A stretch of 64,000 bases of DNA from Arthrobacter sp. 9V. Its GTDB lineage: Bacteria > Actinomycetota > Actinomycetes > Actinomycetales > Micrococcaceae. The position numbers and the translations under genes are program-made. Within the stretch, counting starts at the first letter, position 1; the number at the start of each line of letters is the position of its first letter. Below are positions 45,716-57,537 of the stretch, one piece after another. The notes under the pieces were generated by a model, which worked only from the letters and a program-made list of their open reading frames with translations, did no database searches and had not been told where the DNA came from. The DNA lies in the NCBI RefSeq assembly GCF_902506065.1, contig NZ_LR732912.1, positions 2,723,016-2,787,015 on the forward strand. Direction: 5' to 3'.

Positions 45716-45723
<8 letters not shown>

Positions 45724-48700
45724 CGGTTACCTCCAGGATTCGAGACCATACTTCTTCGCCATCGGGGTCAAGGCCCTCTTCGATCGCGTCGAGACGGGTT
45801 TGCAGGACTGCGGCGTAATCGCGCGGCAGCACTTTGGTGATACGGGCGGCGGTGTCGTCGAAGTTTTCGAGCAGACGGCCGGCCAGGACGGATTCGGTTT
45901 CTTCAACATGCTTTGTCAGCAGGCCGTGCACAATGTCGCGGTCCTCGGCGTCGAGCTCCAGAAGCTGAAGTTCGCCGGTATCGAGGGCCATCTTGTTCAC
46001 ACGCTCAGGCTGCAGGTCCAGCACGTAGGCGGTTCCACCGGACATGCCGGCACCGAAGTTGCGGCCGGTACGTCCGATGATCAGCGTTTGGCCACCGGTC
46101 ATGTACTCGCAACCGTGATCGCCAATACCTTCGACGACGGCGGTGGCACCGGAGTTACGTACCAGGAAGCGTTCACCAACCTGGCCACGCAGGAACATCT
46201 CGCCGCTGGTGGCGCCATAACCAATGACGTTGCCGGCAATGACGTTCCGCTCGGCCTGGAACACGTTGGTGCGGTCCGGGCGGACAATGATGCGGCCACC
46301 GGAGAGGCCCTTGCCCACGTAGTCGTTGGAGTCACCGAACATGCGCAGCGTGATGCCGGCAGGCAGGAACGCGCCCAGGGACTGGCCCGCGGTGCCGTTG
46401 AGCGTGACGTCGATCGTGTCTGTTGCCAGGACATCGATCCCGAAGGTTTTGGTCACCACGTGGCCGAGCATCGTACCCACGGAACGGTCCGTGTTGATGA
46501 CGTCCAGGGTGATCTTGACCGGCATGCGGTCGCTGAGCGCTTCCTGGGCCATGGTGATCAGACGCTGGTCGAAGTGCTTGTCCAGCTCGTGGTTCTGGCC
46601 GGTCATGTTCCGCAGCGGCACGTCGTCGTCGAACTCCAGCCCGTGCAGGATGGGGTCCAGGTCCAGCCCTTCGGCCTTCCAGTGGTTGATCGCTTCGCGG
46701 GTGTCGAGGACCTCGGCGTGGCCGATTGCCTCTTCCAGGCTGCGGAAACCAAGCTCTGCCAGGATTTCGCGGACTTCTTCTGCGAGGAACTCGAAGAAGT
46801 TGACCACGAACTCGGGCTTGCCGTTGAACCGGGAGCGAAGCTCAGGGTTCTGGGTGGCAACACCAACAGGACAGGTGTCCAGGTGGCAGACGCGCATCAT
46901 GATGCAGCCCGACACCACCAGAGGAGCAGTGGCGAAACCGTATTCCTCGCCACCCAGCAGGGCAGCAATAACAACGTCACGGCCGGTCTTGAGCTGACCA
47001 TCAACCTGAACCACTACGCGGTCACGCAGACCGTTGAGCATGAGGGTCTGCTGGGTCTCGGCGAGGCCGAGTTCCCACGGCACACCCGCGTGCTTGAGCG
47101 AATTCAGCGGCGAGGCGCCGGTACCGCCGTCGTGACCTGAAACAAGCACGACGTCGGCCTTCGCCTTGGTGACGCCGGACGCCACGGTACCGATCCCGAC
47201 TTCCGAAACCAACTTCACGTGCACACGGGCCGAAGGGTTGGCACGCTTGGCATCGTAAATGAGCTGGGCGAGATCTTCGATCGAGTAGATGTCGTGGTGC
47301 GGGGGCGGGGAGATGAGTCCGACGCCGGGGGTTGAGTGGCGCGTGCGGGCTACCCACGGGTAAACCTTCTGCGCCATCAATTGGCCGCCTTCGCCGGGCT
47401 TGGCACCCTGCGCCATCTTGATCTGGATGTCATCGGCGTTGGTCAGGTACAAGCTGGTGACACCGAAACGGCCCGAAGCGATCTGCTTGATGGCAGAGCG
47501 GCGCTCCGGATCCAGCAGGCGGTCAACGTCCTCGCCACCTTCACCGGTGTTGGACTTGGCGCCCAATCGGTTCATGGCGATTGCGAGGGTCTCGTGGGCT
47601 TCCTTGGAAATGGAGCCGTAGCTCATGGCACCCGTGGAGAAACGCTTGACGATGCTGGAGACGGGCTCCACTTCCTCGAGCGGAACAGCAGGACGGACCC
47701 CGTCCTTGAACTTGAGGAGCCCGCGGAGGGTCATCAGGTTCTCTGACTGATCGTCAATGCCCTTGGTGTAGGACTTGAAGATGTCGTAGCGGCGTTCACG
47801 CGTTGCGTGCTGCAGGCGGAACACCGTCTCCGGGTTGAAGAGGTGCGGCTCGCCGTCGCGGCGCCACTGGTACTCGCCACCGCCCAGCAGAGGCTGGTGA
47901 GGGTGCTCGATGCCGCCTTCGGGGTACGCCATCTGGTGACGCGCCGAAACTTCGGCTGCGATGACGTCCAGGCCGACGCCACCCAGCTGGGAGTGCGTAC
48001 CGGAGAAGAATTCGTCCACAAGTTCCTGGGACAGACCCAGCGCCTCGAACGTCTGGGCGCCGGTGTAGGAAGCAACCGTGGAGATACCCATCTTGGACAT
48101 GATCTTCAGGACACCCTTGCCGAGGCCCTTGATGAGGTTGTACACACCGTCCTCGGCAGTGACGCCTGTGACGTCGCCGTTGGAGATCAGCTGTTCCACC
48201 GACTCCATGGCCAGGTACGGGTTGACGGCAGATGCGCCGTAACCGATGAGTACTGCCACGTGGTGCGTCTCGCGGACGTCGCCGGCCTCAACCACCAGAG
48301 CGGTCTTGGTGCGGTTGGCGCTGCGGAGCAGGTGATGGTGGACAGCGCTGACCAACAGCAATGAAGGAATGGGAGCCCACTGCGCGTTGGAGTCACGGTC
48401 TGAGAGCACCACGTACTGCACGCCACGGTTGATGGCACCGGAGACCTGCTCGCAGATCTCGGTCAGGCGTGCACGGAGTGCCGCTTCCCCACCTTCGGGG
48501 CGGTAGAGGCCACGAACCTTCATGGCGATGCGATCGCCGTCGGGGGTTTCGATGTTCGCGATCTTGGCCAGTTGATCGTTGTTGATCACCGGGAACGGCA
48601 GGGAGATCTGGGGCTGGCGGACCTGCTTGCCATCCAGGAGGTTGCCGTTGGGGCCGATGGCGCACTTCAGCGAGGTAACCAGCTCTTCGCGGATGGCATC

Positions 48701-50329
48701 CAGCGGCGGGTTGGTCACCTGGGCGAAGGACTGCACAAAGTAGTCGAACAGCAGGCGCGGGCGCTTGGACAGCACAGCAACGGGGGTGTCCGAACCCATG
48801 GCGCCCAGAGGCTCGGCGCCGGTGCGGGACATCGGTCCAAGCAGGATCTTTAGCTCTTCAGTGGTGTAGCCGAACGTCCGCTGGCGGATGTTTACCGATG
48901 CTGCGGTGTGGACCACGTGCTCGCGCTCGGGGAGCTCGTTGATGTCGATCAGGTTGTCCTTGAGCCACTCGGCCCAGGGGTTGGCAGCAGCCACCTCAGC
49001 CTTGACCTCGGCGTCGTCAATGATCCGGCCGGCTTCGGTGTCCACCAGGAACATCTTGCCCGGAGCAACGCGGCCCTTCTTCACCACGTTGGAAGGCTCA
49101 ACCTCGATCACGCCAACCTCGGAGGCAAAGATGATGAGGCCGTCTTCGGTGATCCAGTAACGTCCAGGGCGCAGGCCATTGCGGTCCAGCGTTGCGCCTA
49201 CGAGGTTGCCGTCGGTGAAGGAAACAGCAGCGGGACCATCCCAGGGCTCCATGAGCAGGGAGTGGTACTCGTAGAACGCGCGGCGGGCGGGATCCATGGT
49301 GGCGTGGTTCTCCCACGCCTCCGGGATCATCATCATGATGGAGTGCGTGATGGGCCGGCCGGACAACCAGAGCAGCTCAGCTACTTCGTCAAAGGAAGCC
49401 GAGTCAGAAGCACCGGGGGTGCAGATCGGGTACAGCTCTTCAGGGACCGAACCCAGTAGCGGGCTGGCCAGCTGCGACTGACGTGCACGCATCCAGTTGC
49501 GGTTGCCCTTGACCGTGTTGATCTCACCGTTGTGGGCGATGGTGCGGAAAGGCTGCGCCAACGGCCAGGACGGGAACGTGTTGGTGGAGAAGCGTGAGTG
49601 GACGATAGCGAGCTTCGTCTTGAAGCGCTTGTCCGAGAGGTCCGGGTAGAACGGCTCCAATTGGGCCGTGGTCAGCATGCCCTTGTACACGATGGTGCGT
49701 GAGGACAGCGAGGGGAAGTACACACCGAACTTGTTCTGGGCACGCTTGCGGATACGCCAAGCGCGGGAGTCCAGCTCGTTGTGCTCAAGCTGCTCACCGG
49801 TGGCGGAAGCAAAGAACGGCTGCGAGAAGTACGGCATGCAGGCCCGTGCCATGGCGCCCACGAGGTCCGCGACCACCGGGACTTCACGCCAGCCCAGAAC
49901 CGTCAGGCCCTCGTCAGCTGCAAGCGCTTCAATACCGGCCTTTGCCGTCTCTGCTTCACGGGATTCAGCGGGGAGGAAGGCGGTGCCCACCACATACTGG
50001 CCCGGAGCAGGCAGTTCGAATTCGGTGACGGCCCGGAAGAACTCGTCCGGAACCTGCATGAGCAGGCCCGCGCCGTCACCGGTGCCTTCATCGGCGCCCA
50101 CGGCGCCGCGGTGTTCGAGATTGCGGAGCGCGGTCAATGCCGCTTCCACGATGTCGTATCCCGGTTCCCCGCGGAGCGTGGCAATAATAGCCAGACCGCA
50201 GGCGTCCTTCTCCTTGTCAGGGTTGTAAAGACCCTGAGCCTCCGGGAGCGCGGCAAAGCGCTTGAACGGAGACATGGCACCCTGAGGTTCGATATTTTCG
50301 GACCAACCGGGGTTATGAAGATGGGTCAT
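45716..50329 (-). CDS. gltB: glutamate synthase large subunit
   Basis: This subunit of about 1,537 residues makes two glutamates from glutamine and 2-oxoglutarate. An N-terminal class II glutaminase domain begins after a short propeptide at the cysteine in KDACGLAII. The central domain and the FMN-binding synthase domain follow, with [29 protein letters not shown] and the Fe-S cysteines [21 protein letters not shown]-terminal beta-helix domain is rich in glycine ([17 protein letters not shown]). The start at 50329 has AGGAAGGA eight bases ahead; an in-frame start 18 codons upstream is less likely. Confidence 0.95.
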
Positions 50330-50588
50330 GGGAGACGTCCTTCCTCGGAATCGTGCGTATGGAAGGGACAACGTTGGCCCCACCTTGCCTGCCCTGTGAC
50401 GGGCACAACAAAGCGCTAGTAATTGGAATTGTAGGCCAGCCGATCCAGCGCAACGAACAGTTACGCAGACCTCTGGCCCCGGCTTGACCAGTGAACATCG
50501 GTATGCTGCGATCCGGTTTCCGGGGTGCCACGACGCTGTGGACTGGGCCCTACGAGCGGTGACTCTGTTGCCCCTTTACCGAACGCGA

Positions 50589-51743
50589 CTACTTGGTGTC
50601 GTCTGCCTTCGGCGTGGATCCGGGGGCCTTCCTTACGGCAGTGGCAGCAGATACGGAACCCGTGCCGGACTTGGTGTCCTTGTTCGCGTCCCCTGCTGAT
50701 TCCTGCGGCTCGTCAACGTGGCCCGGATCGCTTTGGTTATCTGGGAGATTACCACGCGAACCAGTATCTGAGACAGATGCGTCCACATCATGACTGGTGA
50801 CGCTCGTCACCGCTGCGGGCTTGTCTTTTGCTTCTATTTCCGGCTCCCGGCCCGGCAAATAAGGAGTGTCGGGCACCGGACGGCCCTTCCTGCCGAGGAA
50901 GAAGAAGATCGCCAAGGCGGCAATAAAGACGAAGATGCTGGTCCACACATTGAGCCTGGTGGTGATCCCGAAGAGACTGATCTGTTCGGCGTCGTCAATG
51001 CGGAGAGCTTCAATCCATACGCGGCCCAGCGTGTAGTACATGGCGTACAGCCAGAAGAGCCTGCCCCAGCGGAAGTTGAATTTCTTGTCCAGCAGCAGGA
51101 GGAGGGCAACGCCAACCAGGTTCCACAGCATTTCGTAAAGGAACGTGGGGTGGAAGAGCGTGCCGGCAGCCATGTCCGGCGGGAAATTCGCATTGGCGGG
51201 ATCGATCTCAAGCCCCCATGGCAACGTGGTTGGCGCACCGAAGAGTTCCTGGTTGAACCAGTTTCCCAAGCGTCCAATGGCCTGGGCCAACAGGAGACCG
51301 GGTGCCGCAGCATCAAGAAATGCGGTCAGTTTCACGCCTGCCCTGCGGCAACCGATCCACGCACCGACCGCACCCAGGATTACCGCACCCCAAATACCCA
51401 AGCCGCCGCGTTGGATCTGCGGAATCAGCGAGAGGTCACCTGTGCCGTCAAAGCCAGGGCCAAAGTAGGCGTCCGGGGAAGAGAACACGTGATAGAGCCG
51501 GCCACCGATGATGCCGAACGGAATCGCCCAGATGGCGATGTCCCACAGGCTCCCTTCAGGTGCACCGCGGCGCTTCCACCGCGCTGAGGTCAGCCACAAG
51601 CCAACGATGATGCCCGCCAGGATGCAGAGAGCATAGGCGTGGATGCGCAACGTCCCCCACGGCAGCGGAATGTCGAAACCGGACCACGATGGGCTCGGGA
51701 TACTCAAGGGGACCATTGCCGCAGCGTGGAGGACGGTCTGCAT
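50589..51743 (-). CDS. lgt: prolipoprotein diacylglyceryl transferase
   Basis: This 384-residue membrane enzyme transfers a diacylglyceryl group to the cysteine of lipoprotein precursors. There are about seven membrane segments, and the signature GRLGNWFNQELFG with its essential arginine is in the middle. HPTFLYEMLWNL and LGRVWIEALRID are further conserved parts. The C-terminal 90 residues are a charged, disordered tail, common in actinobacterial Lgt. The gene lies 21 bases after trpA on the same strand, in the usual Micrococcaceae order. Confidence 0.93.
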   Translation of the reverse strand: MQTVLHAAAMVPLSIPSPSWSGFDIPLPWGTLRIHAYALCILAGIIVGLWLTSARWKRRGAPEGSLWDIAIWAIPFGIIGGRLYHVFSSPDAYFGPGFDGTGDLSLIPQIQRGGLGIWGAVILGAVGAWIGCRRAGVKLTAFLDAAAPGLLLAQAIGRLGNWFNQELFGAPTTLPWGLEIDPANANFPPDMAAGTLFHPTFLYEMLWNLVGVALLLLLDKKFNFRWGRLFWLYAMYYTLGRVWIEALRIDDAEQISLFGITTRLNVWTSIFVFIAALAIFFFLGRKGRPVPDTPYLPGREPEIEAKDKPAAVTSVTSHDVDASVSDTGSRGNLPDNQSDPGHVDEPQESAGDANKDTKSGTGSVSAATAVRKAPGSTPKADDTK

Positions 51744-51764
51744 TCGCTTCGCTGTTTCCTTTTC

Positions 51765-52577
51765 CTAGGCTTCTGCAGCTGCGCGGCCCAAGCCGGCGCT
51801 GAGGTTCTTGGTGAGTTGTCCGACGGCGTCCACGCCGCCGTCGCGGAGGGCCGCCACCAACGCGGTGCCGACGATCACGCCGTCCGCATAGGCAGCGATC
51901 TCGCGGACGTGATCCGGGTTGGAGACGCCCAAACCGACACAAACCCGTTCGGCACCGGCAGCATGCGCCCGGGCCACCACGTCTTCAGCACTGCTGCTGA
52001 CAGAGGTGCGCGTTCCGGTGACGCCCATGATGGACACCGCGTACACAAATCCACGGCTTGCCTTCACCGTCATGTCGAGCCGCTCCGGGGTGGAGGAAGG
52101 TGCCACAAGGAACACCCGGTCCAAGCCGTACTTGTCCGAGGCATCGAACCACTCATGAGCCTCGTCAGGAACCAGGTCCGGCGTAATGAGCCCTGCTCCC
52201 CCGGCCTCGGCCAGTCGGCGGGCGAACTCATCCACACCCATGCGCATGACGGGGTTCCAATACGTCATCACCAGAACTGCGGCATCAGTTGCCGCAGTGA
52301 TACCGGCGACCACGTCGAAGACGTTGGCAACGCGGAATCCGTTGGAGATCGCTTCAGTGGTAGCGGCTTGGATGACGGGGCCATCCATGACGGGATCCGA
52401 GTACGGGATACCGATTTCGATCAGGTCAGCGCCGTTGCGGGCCAAGGCAATACCAGCCTCAATGCTCTCCTGGACCGTTGGGTAGCCCGCGGGCAGGTAG
52501 CCCACCAGGGCGGCACGGCCTTCGGCTCTGGCCCGGTCAATGGCTGCTGCGGATTTGCTGGCGAATTCTTCAGTCAT
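51765..52577 (-). CDS. trpA: tryptophan synthase alpha subunit
   Basis: This 270-residue TIM-barrel enzyme cleaves indole-3-glycerol phosphate to indole and glyceraldehyde-3-phosphate. The catalytic Glu and Asp lie in LIEIGIPYSDPVMDGPVIQ. GFVYAVSIMGVTGTR and GLGVSNPDHV complete the phosphate and substrate site. Its ATG shares one base with the trpB stop (TGATG), so the two subunits are co-translated and form the alpha2-beta2 complex. Confidence 0.96.
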   Translation of the reverse strand: MTEEFASKSAAAIDRARAEGRAALVGYLPAGYPTVQESIEAGIALARNGADLIEIGIPYSDPVMDGPVIQAATTEAISNGFRVANVFDVVAGITAATDAAVLVMTYWNPVMRMGVDEFARRLAEAGGAGLITPDLVPDEAHEWFDASDKYGLDRVFLVAPSSTPERLDMTVKASRGFVYAVSIMGVTGTRTSVSSSAEDVVARAHAAGAERVCVGLGVSNPDHVREIAAYADGVIVGTALVAALRDGGVDAVGQLTKNLSAGLGRAAAEA

Positions 52578-53953
52578 CAGTTCTGGTCCTCGTTGACATC
52601 CACGGCTGCTTCGTTGGTGCGCTCGGTTGGCCCCTTCGGCTTCCGCGTGGACAGTGTAGTGCCCTTGACATGCCCTTCCTCGTCCAGCATGTTGAACCAG
52701 GCGGCAGCAGTCTCCACGTCCTTGTCGCCACGACCGGACAGGTTGACGATCACCGTCACGTCAGAGGGGTTTTCCTTGCCCTCCGTGAGCCGCTGACCAA
52801 TCTTGATGGCACCTGCCAGGGCGTGCGAGGACTCGATGGCCGGGATGATGCCTTCAGTCCGGCACAGGAGGCTGAACGCGTCCATGGCCTCGGTGTCCGT
52901 CACGGCCTCGTAAGTAACACGGCCAATATCTGCAAGGTAAGAGTGTTCCGGACCGACGCTGGGGTAGTCCAAGCCGGCGGAAATGGAGTGGGACTCAATG
53001 GTCTGGCCGTCTTCATCCTGCATGAGGTAGGAACGGGCGCCATGAAGTACACCGGGCCGGCCCAAGGAGATGGCTGCAGCATGGCGGCCGGTCTCAACGC
53101 CTTCACCGCCGGCTTCGAAGCCGTAAATCTTCACCGACGCGTCATCAAGGAAAGCGTGGAAGAGGCCGATCGCATTGGAGCCTCCACCGATACATGCAGC
53201 AATGGCGTCGGGCAGCTTACCGGTCTGCTCAAGGATCTGGCTGCGTGCCTCTTCACCGATGACTTCGTGGAAGTAGCGGACCATGGCCGGGAAGGGATGC
53301 GCCCCGGCTGCAGTGCCCAGCAGGTAATGGGTGTGCTCCACATTGGAGACCCAATCCCGAAGGGCATCGTTGATGGCGTCCTTGAGCGTCTGCGAACCGT
53401 TGGTCACGGGAACCACTGTTGCGCCGAGCAACTGCATCCGGGCCACGTTCAAGGCCTGACGCCGGCAGTCCTCGGCACCCATGTAAACCACGCATTCGAG
53501 GCCCAGCAGGGCTGCGGCGGTTGCGCTGGCCACGCCATGCTGGCCTGCACCGGTCTCGGCAATGACGCGGGTCTTGCCCATGCGCTTGGCGAGGAGTGCC
53601 TGGCCCAGAACGTTGTTGATCTTGTGGGAACCCGTGTGGTTAAGGTCCTCGCGCTTGAGGAAGATGCGGGCACCGCCGGCATGCTCCGAGAAGCGCTTGG
53701 CTTCGGTCAGCAGGGAAGGCCTGCCGGAGTAGTTCTTGTTGAGGTCCTTAAGCTGCGCGATGAAATCGGGATCAGCTTTGGCTTTCTCAAAGGTGTCCTG
53801 GACTTCGTCAAGGGCGGCGATGAGCGACTCGGGCATCCAGCGTCCGCCATAGCTGCCAAAGTAGGGTCCCGATGCATTCCGCAGCGAAGGGCCACCTTGG
53901 AGGAATGCGTCCGCCGCATTCTCTTCTGAGCCGGCTGTTGGCGCGTCGACCAT
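52577..53953 (-). CDS. trpB: tryptophan synthase beta subunit
   Basis: This subunit of about 458 residues joins indole to serine using PLP. The PLP lysine is in [10 protein letters not shown], the glutamate in AETGAGQHG and the phosphate-binding glycines in [10 protein letters not shown]. The ATG at 53953 has GGTGAG four bases ahead and is preferred to a GTG three codons earlier. A gap of 114 bases separates it from trpC. The C-terminal 35 residues are a charged tail not needed for catalysis. Confidence 0.96.
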   Translation of the reverse strand: MVDAPTAGSEENAADAFLQGGPSLRNASGPYFGSYGGRWMPESLIAALDEVQDTFEKAKADPDFIAQLKDLNKNYSGRPSLLTEAKRFSEHAGGARIFLKREDLNHTGSHKINNVLGQALLAKRMGKTRVIAETGAGQHGVASATAAALLGLECVVYMGAEDCRRQALNVARMQLLGATVVPVTNGSQTLKDAINDALRDWVSNVEHTHYLLGTAAGAHPFPAMVRYFHEVIGEEARSQILEQTGKLPDAIAACIGGGSNAIGLFHAFLDDASVKIYGFEAGGEGVETGRHAAAISLGRPGVLHGARSYLMQDEDGQTIESHSISAGLDYPSVGPEHSYLADIGRVTYEAVTDTEAMDAFSLLCRTEGIIPAIESSHALAGAIKIGQRLTEGKENPSDVTVIVNLSGRGDKDVETAAAWFNMLDEEGHVKGTTLSTRKPKGPTERTNEAAVDVNEDQN

Positions 53954-54067
53954 CAGTCTCACCGTCCTGTTCCAGTTAGTTCATTGGGTATTTCCACGTG
54001 CCACAAGGCAGCCGCAGGCTAATGCCAGGGCTGCCTTGCAACTATTCGCCGTGATTCAGTTACTGCC

Positions 54068-54886
54068 TCAGTTCCTGACGGCGATGGCGGCAGCTCCGGC
54101 TGCCTTGAATTCAGTAATGCGTTCGCGGGGCGTGGAGTCGCTGACCAGCGCCTCCCCCACCAGGATGGCGTTGGCACCACCCTGGGCATAATGCGAGACG
54201 TCCGCGGGACCCCTGACGCCGGATTCGGCCACAATGACGGACTCAGCCGGAATCAAACCGGCCAATGAACCGAAAACGGAGCGATCGACGTCGAGCGTTT
54301 TGAGGTTGCGGACATTGATGCCAATGATCCTGGCCTGCGCGGCAACTGCCCGCTCGATTTCTTCTTCAGTGTGGGTTTCCACCAACACGTTCATGCCGAG
54401 CTCGTGGCTCAGGGCACTGAAGTCGGCGAGCTCCGTGTCAGACAGCGCCGCGACGATCAGCAGGATCAGGTCCGCGCCGTGGGCACGGGCTTCCCAGATC
54501 TGGTACTCGTCAACAGTGAAGTCTTTGCGCAGCAACGGCGTATCGACGGCGGCACGCACGGCGTCGAAGTCCTCCAGCGAACCGCCGAAGCGGCGCTGTT
54601 CGGTGAGGACGCTGATCACGGAAGCTCCGCCGTCGGCATACTGCTCCGCAAGCGACGCGGGATCGGCGATGGACGCGAGATCCCCCTTGGAGGGACTGCG
54701 ACGCTTGATTTCGGCGATGACTTTGAGGTCGTTGCGGATCGATGCCGGGCCGCCCAAGGCAGCCCATGCATCACGGGCCGGAGCAGCGTTGGCGGCCCGC
54801 TCCTTCAGTTCCGCGAGGGACACCAGGCCGCGACGGGCCTCCATGTCCTCCTTGACGCCAACAATGATGTCATCAAGAACGGTCAC
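54068..54886 (-). CDS. trpC: indole-3-glycerol phosphate synthase
   Basis: This 272-residue single-domain TIM-barrel enzyme makes indole-3-glycerol phosphate. Conserved parts are VIAEIKRRSPSKGDL, LRKDFTVDEYQIWEARAHGADLILLI, GINVRNLKTLDVD and VAESGVRGPADV. There is no TrpF fusion, as usual in actinobacteria, where PriA does that step. It starts two bases after the stop of a small membrane gene. Confidence 0.95.
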   Translation of the reverse strand: MTVLDDIIVGVKEDMEARRGLVSLAELKERAANAAPARDAWAALGGPASIRNDLKVIAEIKRRSPSKGDLASIADPASLAEQYADGGASVISVLTEQRRFGGSLEDFDAVRAAVDTPLLRKDFTVDEYQIWEARAHGADLILLIVAALSDTELADFSALSHELGMNVLVETHTEEEIERAVAAQARIIGINVRNLKTLDVDRSVFGSLAGLIPAESVIVAESGVRGPADVSHYAQGGANAILVGEALVSDSTPRERITEFKAAGAAAIAVRN

Positions 54887-54888
54887 GA

Positions 54889-55161
54889 TTAGTGACCGTT
54901 GTTCTGCAGCTTGCTGCCGCCAACTCCATAGCCTGCCTTGCGCATGACGAAGCCAACGATCAGGCCGATGACCATGACCACCAGTCCGCCCACGAAGATC
55001 GGGGTGCTGGCGATGACAAACGCAATGGAGGAAATGAGGGCGCCGACCAGCATCACAAGTACGCAGGTCCAGGCAGCCGGGCTGTTTCCGTGACCAATGG
55101 CGTCAGCGTGGCTGGCCATGGTGGATTCCGCTTGGTTGTTGGACACAGTGGTTTTGCTCAT
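54889..55161 (-). CDS. small HGxxPAAW-type membrane protein in the trp cluster
   Basis: This 90-residue protein has GHGNSPAAWT near residue 23, followed by two membrane helices (VLVMLVGALISSIAFVIAS and FVGGLVVMVIGLIVGFVM). This small family is regularly found between the trp-associated membrane gene and trpC in Actinobacteria. Its function is unknown. GAGGAG lies six bases before the ATG at 55161. Confidence 0.8.
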   Translation of the reverse strand: MSKTTVSNNQAESTMASHADAIGHGNSPAAWTCVLVMLVGALISSIAFVIASTPIFVGGLVVMVIGLIVGFVMRKAGYGVGGSKLQNNGH

Positions 55162-55293
55162 GTGAATCTCCTCAGGATGAATACTGCTTACATTCTGCCA
55201 TTTATTGACGACCGCCGGGACATCGGCGGAGGCCAGGACAGGTGGCGTCGGCTTTGTTGCGCCGGACCACCCGAAAGTCCGATGTGTCACTGC

Positions 55294-55899
55294 CTACGTG
55301 GGGTCTTCACCGCGGGAGAGGCTGTCCCAGCTGTCGATCTCGTCCACTGGTTCGTTGCTGCTCGTCTTGCCGCGCGCTGCGGCGTCATATTTGGTTCGCG
55401 AGGTCCAGTGGCGCCCGGCCAGCGGCAGAACAACAGCAAAGACCGCCAGAAGGGAACCGGCAATGATGGCAAGCACAGGAAACGCCGTGACAGAAGCATC
55501 AGCCTGTCCGCCTGAGACTCCGGTGGCGGCAGCGATGGAGCCTTGCGCGGCTCCGAGCGGATCAAGGATCACGGTGACTGCTGCGAGGATGATCCCCGCG
55601 GCGGACAAGGCGATCAGGGCTGCTGTGATCCAGCGGGCAATCGTTCCGGCGATGGACGCAGCCAGGCCGCCCGCCAGGGCAACCACGGCCAGCGCAGTGA
55701 CTGCAGTGGCCGCTTTGTTTCCTTGGACATGGAGATCGCTGTTGGAAGCACCGGCCGGGTCCAGCCGGACCTCGATCCAGGTCTGAGTGGTAGCCCCGAA
55801 AACAGCCAGTGCAAGGATGGTAATGGCGAGAACCAGGGTGGACTTTCGCGCCCACCGCGGCGGACGCGTCACCGAAGACGCTGACGATGCCGTACTCAT
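55294..55899 (-). CDS. Trp biosynthesis-associated membrane protein (TIGR02234-like)
   Basis: This 201-residue protein has four membrane segments (STLVLAITILALAVFGATTQTW first, the last near VLAIIAGSLLAVFAVVLPL). An acidic tail ends it. The early TQTWIEVR and the position just after trpE match the trp-associated membrane protein family of actinobacteria, whose role is unknown. Its ATG overlaps the trpE stop by four bases. Confidence 0.85.
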   Translation of the reverse strand: MSTASSASSVTRPPRWARKSTLVLAITILALAVFGATTQTWIEVRLDPAGASNSDLHVQGNKAATAVTALAVVALAGGLAASIAGTIARWITAALIALSAAGIILAAVTVILDPLGAAQGSIAAATGVSGGQADASVTAFPVLAIIAGSLLAVFAVVLPLAGRHWTSRTKYDAAARGKTSSNEPVDEIDSWDSLSRGEDPT

Positions 55900-57479
55900 G
55901 AGGCCGAAGTCCCGTGGCCGGAAAGGTCCTCGTTCAGGACGGAGTTGGCGGAAATGTTCTGCAGTGATCCAGCCGTGTGCACGGCCCGAAGAGGTGCGGC
56001 AGCCTTATTTACAGTCTCCAGTGCTTCCGAAGGCTTGTGGGAATCGGCCACAATTCCACCGCCTGCCTGTACGTAGGCGCGCCCTTCACGGAGCAGGGCG
56101 GAGCGGATGGCGATTGCCATGTCCATGTCTCCGGCGAAGTCCAGGTACCCCACCACGCCTCCGTAGATGCCGCGTCGGTGCGGCTCGAGTTCGTCGAGCA
56201 GCCTCAGCGCGCGCGGCTTGGGAGCACCGGAGAGAGTGCCGGCCGGGAAGGTCGCTTTGAGGACGTCGTAGGCCTTGGCGTGGGGAGCGAGCTCGCCAAC
56301 CACGGTGGACACCAGGTGCATGATATGGCTGAATCGCTCAACTTCCATGAACTGGGTGACATCCACCGTTCCGGCCACACAGACCTTCGAGAGATCGTTG
56401 CGTGAGAGATCAACCAGCATCAAGTGCTCGGCGCGTTCTTTCTGGTCAGCCAGCAGTTCGGTTGCAAGCGCCTTATCGGCCTCCACGGTCTTGCCACGGG
56501 GGCGGGAACCGGCGATCGGATGGGTAATGACTTCCTGTCCGGTCACCGTGACAAGCGCCTCCGGCGATGAACCCACAATCGAGTACTCGCGTCCGTCGGC
56601 GTCCTCCAGGCTGAAGAGGTACATGTAGGGGCTGGGGTTGGTGTTACGCAGGACGCGGTAAACATCCAACGGATCCGCAGCACACTCCATTTCAAATCGC
56701 CGGGAGATGACAACCTGGAAGACCTCGCCGTCAACAATGGCTTCCTTGCCGCGGTCGATTGCTTCCAAGTACTTGGCTTCGTCCCAGCGCTCCTGGACGC
56801 TCGAGGCGAAGTCCAAGGCGGCGGTTTCCAGCACGGAGACCGGCTGGGCAACAGGGGTGCTGATCTGTTCCAGCAGCCCCTTCACCCGCGCTACAGCGTC
56901 ATGCCAGGCATCGTCCACCCGCTCGGTGCTGTCGTCAAAGTTGATGGCATTGGCAATCAAAAGGACTGTGCCGTCCACATTGTCGTGCACCGCCATATCG
57001 GTGACCAGGTTCAGTGCCATCTCGGGCAGCTGGAGGTCATCCTCGGGCGGAGACGTCAGGCGCTCCCAGTGGCGCACGGCTTCCCAACCGAGGAAGCCGA
57101 CCAATCCTGAGGTGAACGGAGGCAAACCTTCAAAGCGATCCGTCTGCAGCGCAGCAATGGTCTCGCGGACGGCTTCCACAGGGTTGCCGGAAACCGGGAC
57201 GCCCACGGGGGGCTGGCCAATCCAGTGCGCCTCGCCGTCCTTGGTGGTCAGCGTTGCGCGGGACTTCGAACCGATGAAGGAATAACGGGACCAGGCTCCG
57301 CCAACAGCTGCTGATTCCAGGAGGAAAGTTCCGGGTTGCCCTTTGGCCAGCTTCCGGTACAGGCCAATTGGAGTCTCGGCGTCCGCCAAAACCTTGAGTC
57401 TTACAGGGATGACTCGGCTGTGGACGGCGAGTTCGCGGAACTCTTCCAGGCCCGGGCTGATGATTCCAAGGTCCTGCAT
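55896..57479 (-). CDS. trpE: anthranilate synthase component I
   Basis: This 527-residue enzyme makes anthranilate from chorismate and ammonia, the first committed step to tryptophan. The N-terminal domain holds TFLLESAAVGG, where the LLES stretch belongs to the tryptophan feedback site. The chorismate-binding domain holds FQVVISRRFEM, THPIAGSRPRGKT, LVDLSRNDLSKVC and PAGTLSGAPKPRAL. It lies 58 bases after hisI and overlaps the next gene. No leader peptide rich in tryptophan was seen ahead of it. Confidence 0.95.
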   Translation of the reverse strand: MQDLGIISPGLEEFRELAVHSRVIPVRLKVLADAETPIGLYRKLAKGQPGTFLLESAAVGGAWSRYSFIGSKSRATLTTKDGEAHWIGQPPVGVPVSGNPVEAVRETIAALQTDRFEGLPPFTSGLVGFLGWEAVRHWERLTSPPEDDLQLPEMALNLVTDMAVHDNVDGTVLLIANAINFDDSTERVDDAWHDAVARVKGLLEQISTPVAQPVSVLETAALDFASSVQERWDEAKYLEAIDRGKEAIVDGEVFQVVISRRFEMECAADPLDVYRVLRNTNPSPYMYLFSLEDADGREYSIVGSSPEALVTVTGQEVITHPIAGSRPRGKTVEADKALATELLADQKERAEHLMLVDLSRNDLSKVCVAGTVDVTQFMEVERFSHIMHLVSTVVGELAPHAKAYDVLKATFPAGTLSGAPKPRALRLLDELEPHRRGIYGGVVGYLDFAGDMDMAIAIRSALLREGRAYVQAGGGIVADSHKPSEALETVNKAAAPLRAVHTAGSLQNISANSVLNEDLSGHGTSAS

Positions 57480-57537
57480 GGCTATGTTCTCCGCCTTATT
57501 GTCTGAGGTGGTGCGTCAGTGGAAAGTGGTGGGTGAC

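Noticed and set aside
52478..53929. Long plus-strand frame of 483 codons
   Set aside because: It is antisense to trpB with no domain.
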